6,878 nucleotides of DNA from Prevotellaceae bacterium UBA1716 (GTDB taxonomy: Bacteria > Bacteroidota > Bacteroidia > Bacteroidales > Bacteroidaceae), in assembly GCA_002317225.1 (NCBI GenBank), contig DCIW01000267.1:1-6878 (forward strand). Reading direction: 5' to 3'. The notes under the pieces were generated by a model. The model saw nothing but the letters and a program-made list of their open reading frames with translations. It did not search any database and was not told the DNA's origin. Shown here piece by piece: positions 6,011-6,878 of this stretch. The number at the start of each line of letters is the position of its first letter. The stretch's first letter is position 1. The translations under genes and the position numbers were made by a program.

Positions 6011-6117
6011 GCCCCCCGACCCCCCAAGGGGGCGGCCATCCGGTTGGGGGAGGATAGCTATCTGTTATTTTATTTGAATACTATGCGCCAGCACGCCCCC
6101 TTGGGGGGTCGGGGGGC
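6011..6117. repeat. 107-bp element with perfect 24-bp terminal inverted repeats
   Basis: The left arm (6011-6034) and the right arm (6094-6117) are exact reverse complements over 24 bases, G/C-rich with C6 and G5-G6 runs (GCCCCCCGACCCCCC on the left, GGGGGGTCGGGGGGC on the right). The 59-bp centre (6035-6093) has mixed composition, an A/T-rich part and a 10-bp palindrome GATAGCTATC (6053-6062). The element fills the argB-sigma gap completely: the right arm touches the argB stop (6118) and the left arm ends 3 bp from the sigma ATG. G/C-rich inverted repeats of this look recur between genes in Bacteroidales genomes, so a MITE- or REP-like repeat family is likely. No target-site duplication is visible and no transposase is present. 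In RNA read from argB it forms a long stable hairpin. Confidence 0.85.
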
Positions 6118-6878
6118 TTACATAATCACAGTTCCATGCTTACCATCAATAGCATCTGCCTTTGTGATAATCACTTCCTTAACACCAGCATTTACTGCAT
6201 TGAGGGCATTCTCAATCTTAGGAATCATGCCACCGTTGACAGTGCCATCAGCCTTGAGTTGTTCGAAAGTCTCAGCGGTGATGAGAGGAATTACCGAACC
6301 TTCATCATCTGGGTCGGTAAGCACTCCTGCATGCTCAAAACTATACATGAGAGTGACATCAAAGTATGGAGCGAGTGCCTTGGCAGTTTCGCTTGCTATA
6401 GTATCAGCATTGGTGTTGAGGAGCGAACCCTGACCATCGTGTGTGAGAGGTGCCATGATAGGAACAATACCTTCTTGGATGAGTTTTGCAAGCATCTGTC
6501 CATCAGCCTTGTCCACATCTCCCACAAAACCGAAATCAACCATCTGTTCTGTTCCATCATCCATCTTTACCTTCTTGAGTGGACGCTTGTGCGAGAGCAT
6601 TACATTCATATCAGCACCTGTAAGACCGAGTGCATTGATGCCTATTGCCTGAAGACGAGCAACAATATTCTTGTTTACGAGTCCGCCGTAAACCATAGTC
6701 ACAACCTTAAGCATCTCTGCATCTGTAACACGACGACCTCCAATCATAGTGCTTTCAATACCGAGTTCGGCAGCAATCTTAGTGGCAGAACGACCACCAC
6801 CATGCACGAGAACCTTTGCTCCTTCTATAGAAGAGAAGTCTTTGAGGAGTTGGGAGAGTGTGGCTTCGTCCTCAACGA
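6118..6878 (-). CDS. argB: N-acetylglutamate (or N-succinylglutamate) kinase, start outside window
   Basis: The frame is open from the right edge to the TAA at 6120-6118 and gives 252 residues; about a dozen N-terminal residues, including the KIGG phosphate-binding motif, lie outside. The family features are the substrate-binding VLVHGGGRSAT (window residues 22-32), GGRRVTDAEML, ALGLTGADMN, the NVNAD-type LLNTNADTIASETAKAL, the nucleotide-binding GVLTDPDD and the conserved GGMIPKIENAL lysine helix. A GTG at 6807 inside the VHGGG motif could be taken as a start, but it would remove half of the conserved N-terminal domain and is wrong. ArgB phosphorylates the gamma-carboxyl of an N-acylated glutamate, the second step of arginine synthesis, in the cytoplasm. 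In some Bacteroidetes the pathway uses N-succinyl rather than N-acetyl intermediates, so the true substrate here is open. The sigma gene follows after 110 bp. Confidence 0.95.
   Translation of the reverse strand, partial: VEDEATLSQLLKDFSSIEGAKVLVHGGGRSATKIAAELGIESTMIGGRRVTDAEMLKVVTMVYGGLVNKNIVARLQAIGINALGLTGADMNVMLSHKRPLKKVKMDDGTEQMVDFGFVGDVDKADGQMLAKLIQEGIVPIMAPLTHDGQGSLLNTNADTIASETAKALAPYFDVTLMYSFEHAGVLTDPDDEGSVIPLITAETFEQLKADGTVNGGMIPKIENALNAVNAGVKEVIITKADAIDGKHGTVIM

Noticed and set aside
6011..6117. G-quadruplex as the main structure of the G/C-rich element
   Set aside because: On the plus strand the four G-runs (6028, 6046, 6103, 6111) are separated by loops of 13, 52 and 2 bases, outside the usual range; the perfect 24-bp hairpin is the far better fold.
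5876..6433. 185-codon plus-strand frame across the sigma gene, the inverted-repeat element and argB
   Set aside because: It is antisense to two well-supported genes and its middle is a translation of the inverted-repeat arms (PRPPKG-type), a frequent false gene call around such repeats.
6118..6807. argB starting at the GTG at 6807
   Set aside because: The frame continues upstream to the window edge with clear ArgB sequence (VEDEATLSQLLKDF), and the GTG falls inside the conserved VHGGG motif.

Overview
The window looks like a Bacteroidales chromosome, most likely Prevotella or a close relative. The reasons are a fused FeoA-FeoB transporter, Bacteroidetes-type -7 promoter boxes (TAnnTTTG) ahead of several genes, A/T-rich leaders without Shine-Dalgarno sequences, and a secreted protein whose C-terminal half has the composition typical of Prevotella surface proteins. 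The genus is an inference; no rRNA or other marker gene is present.

Layout, left to right. Positions 1-791 (minus) hold most of a secreted alpha/beta-hydrolase of the PHB-depolymerase/LpqC esterase type, cut by the left edge. A 421-bp A/T-rich divergent spacer (792-1212) carries promoter boxes for both sides and several copies of a TGTTACA motif. On the plus strand follow a secreted beta-helix-like protein (1213-2463) and a 53-residue small protein (2510-2671), closed by a clear hairpin terminator (2694-2733). A 23-bp tandem repeat array (about 2768-2870) fills the rest of the convergent gap. On the minus strand, reading right to left, come argB (6878-6118, cut by the right edge), an ECF sigma factor (6007-5498), a feoAB fusion (5407-3020) and a small FeoB-associated Cys-rich membrane protein (3023-2862) that overlaps feoAB by four bases.

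How they work together. FeoAB plus the Cys-rich peptide form a ferrous-iron uptake module with its own likely promoter at 5468-5475. The sigma factor lies just upstream of that module and just downstream of argB. Whether the three are one regulatory unit cannot be read from the sequence. The plus-strand pair (beta-helix protein and small protein) looks like a short operon for the cell surface.

No complete, clearly new multi-gene system is visible. The parts that known genes do not explain are structural: a 107-bp element with perfect 24-bp terminal inverted repeats fills the argB-sigma gap and ends 3 bases before the sigma start codon; a heptamer array with nested start codons lies in the feoAB leader; a 23-bp minisatellite abuts the iron operon; and a small protein of unknown role sits beside the secreted protein.
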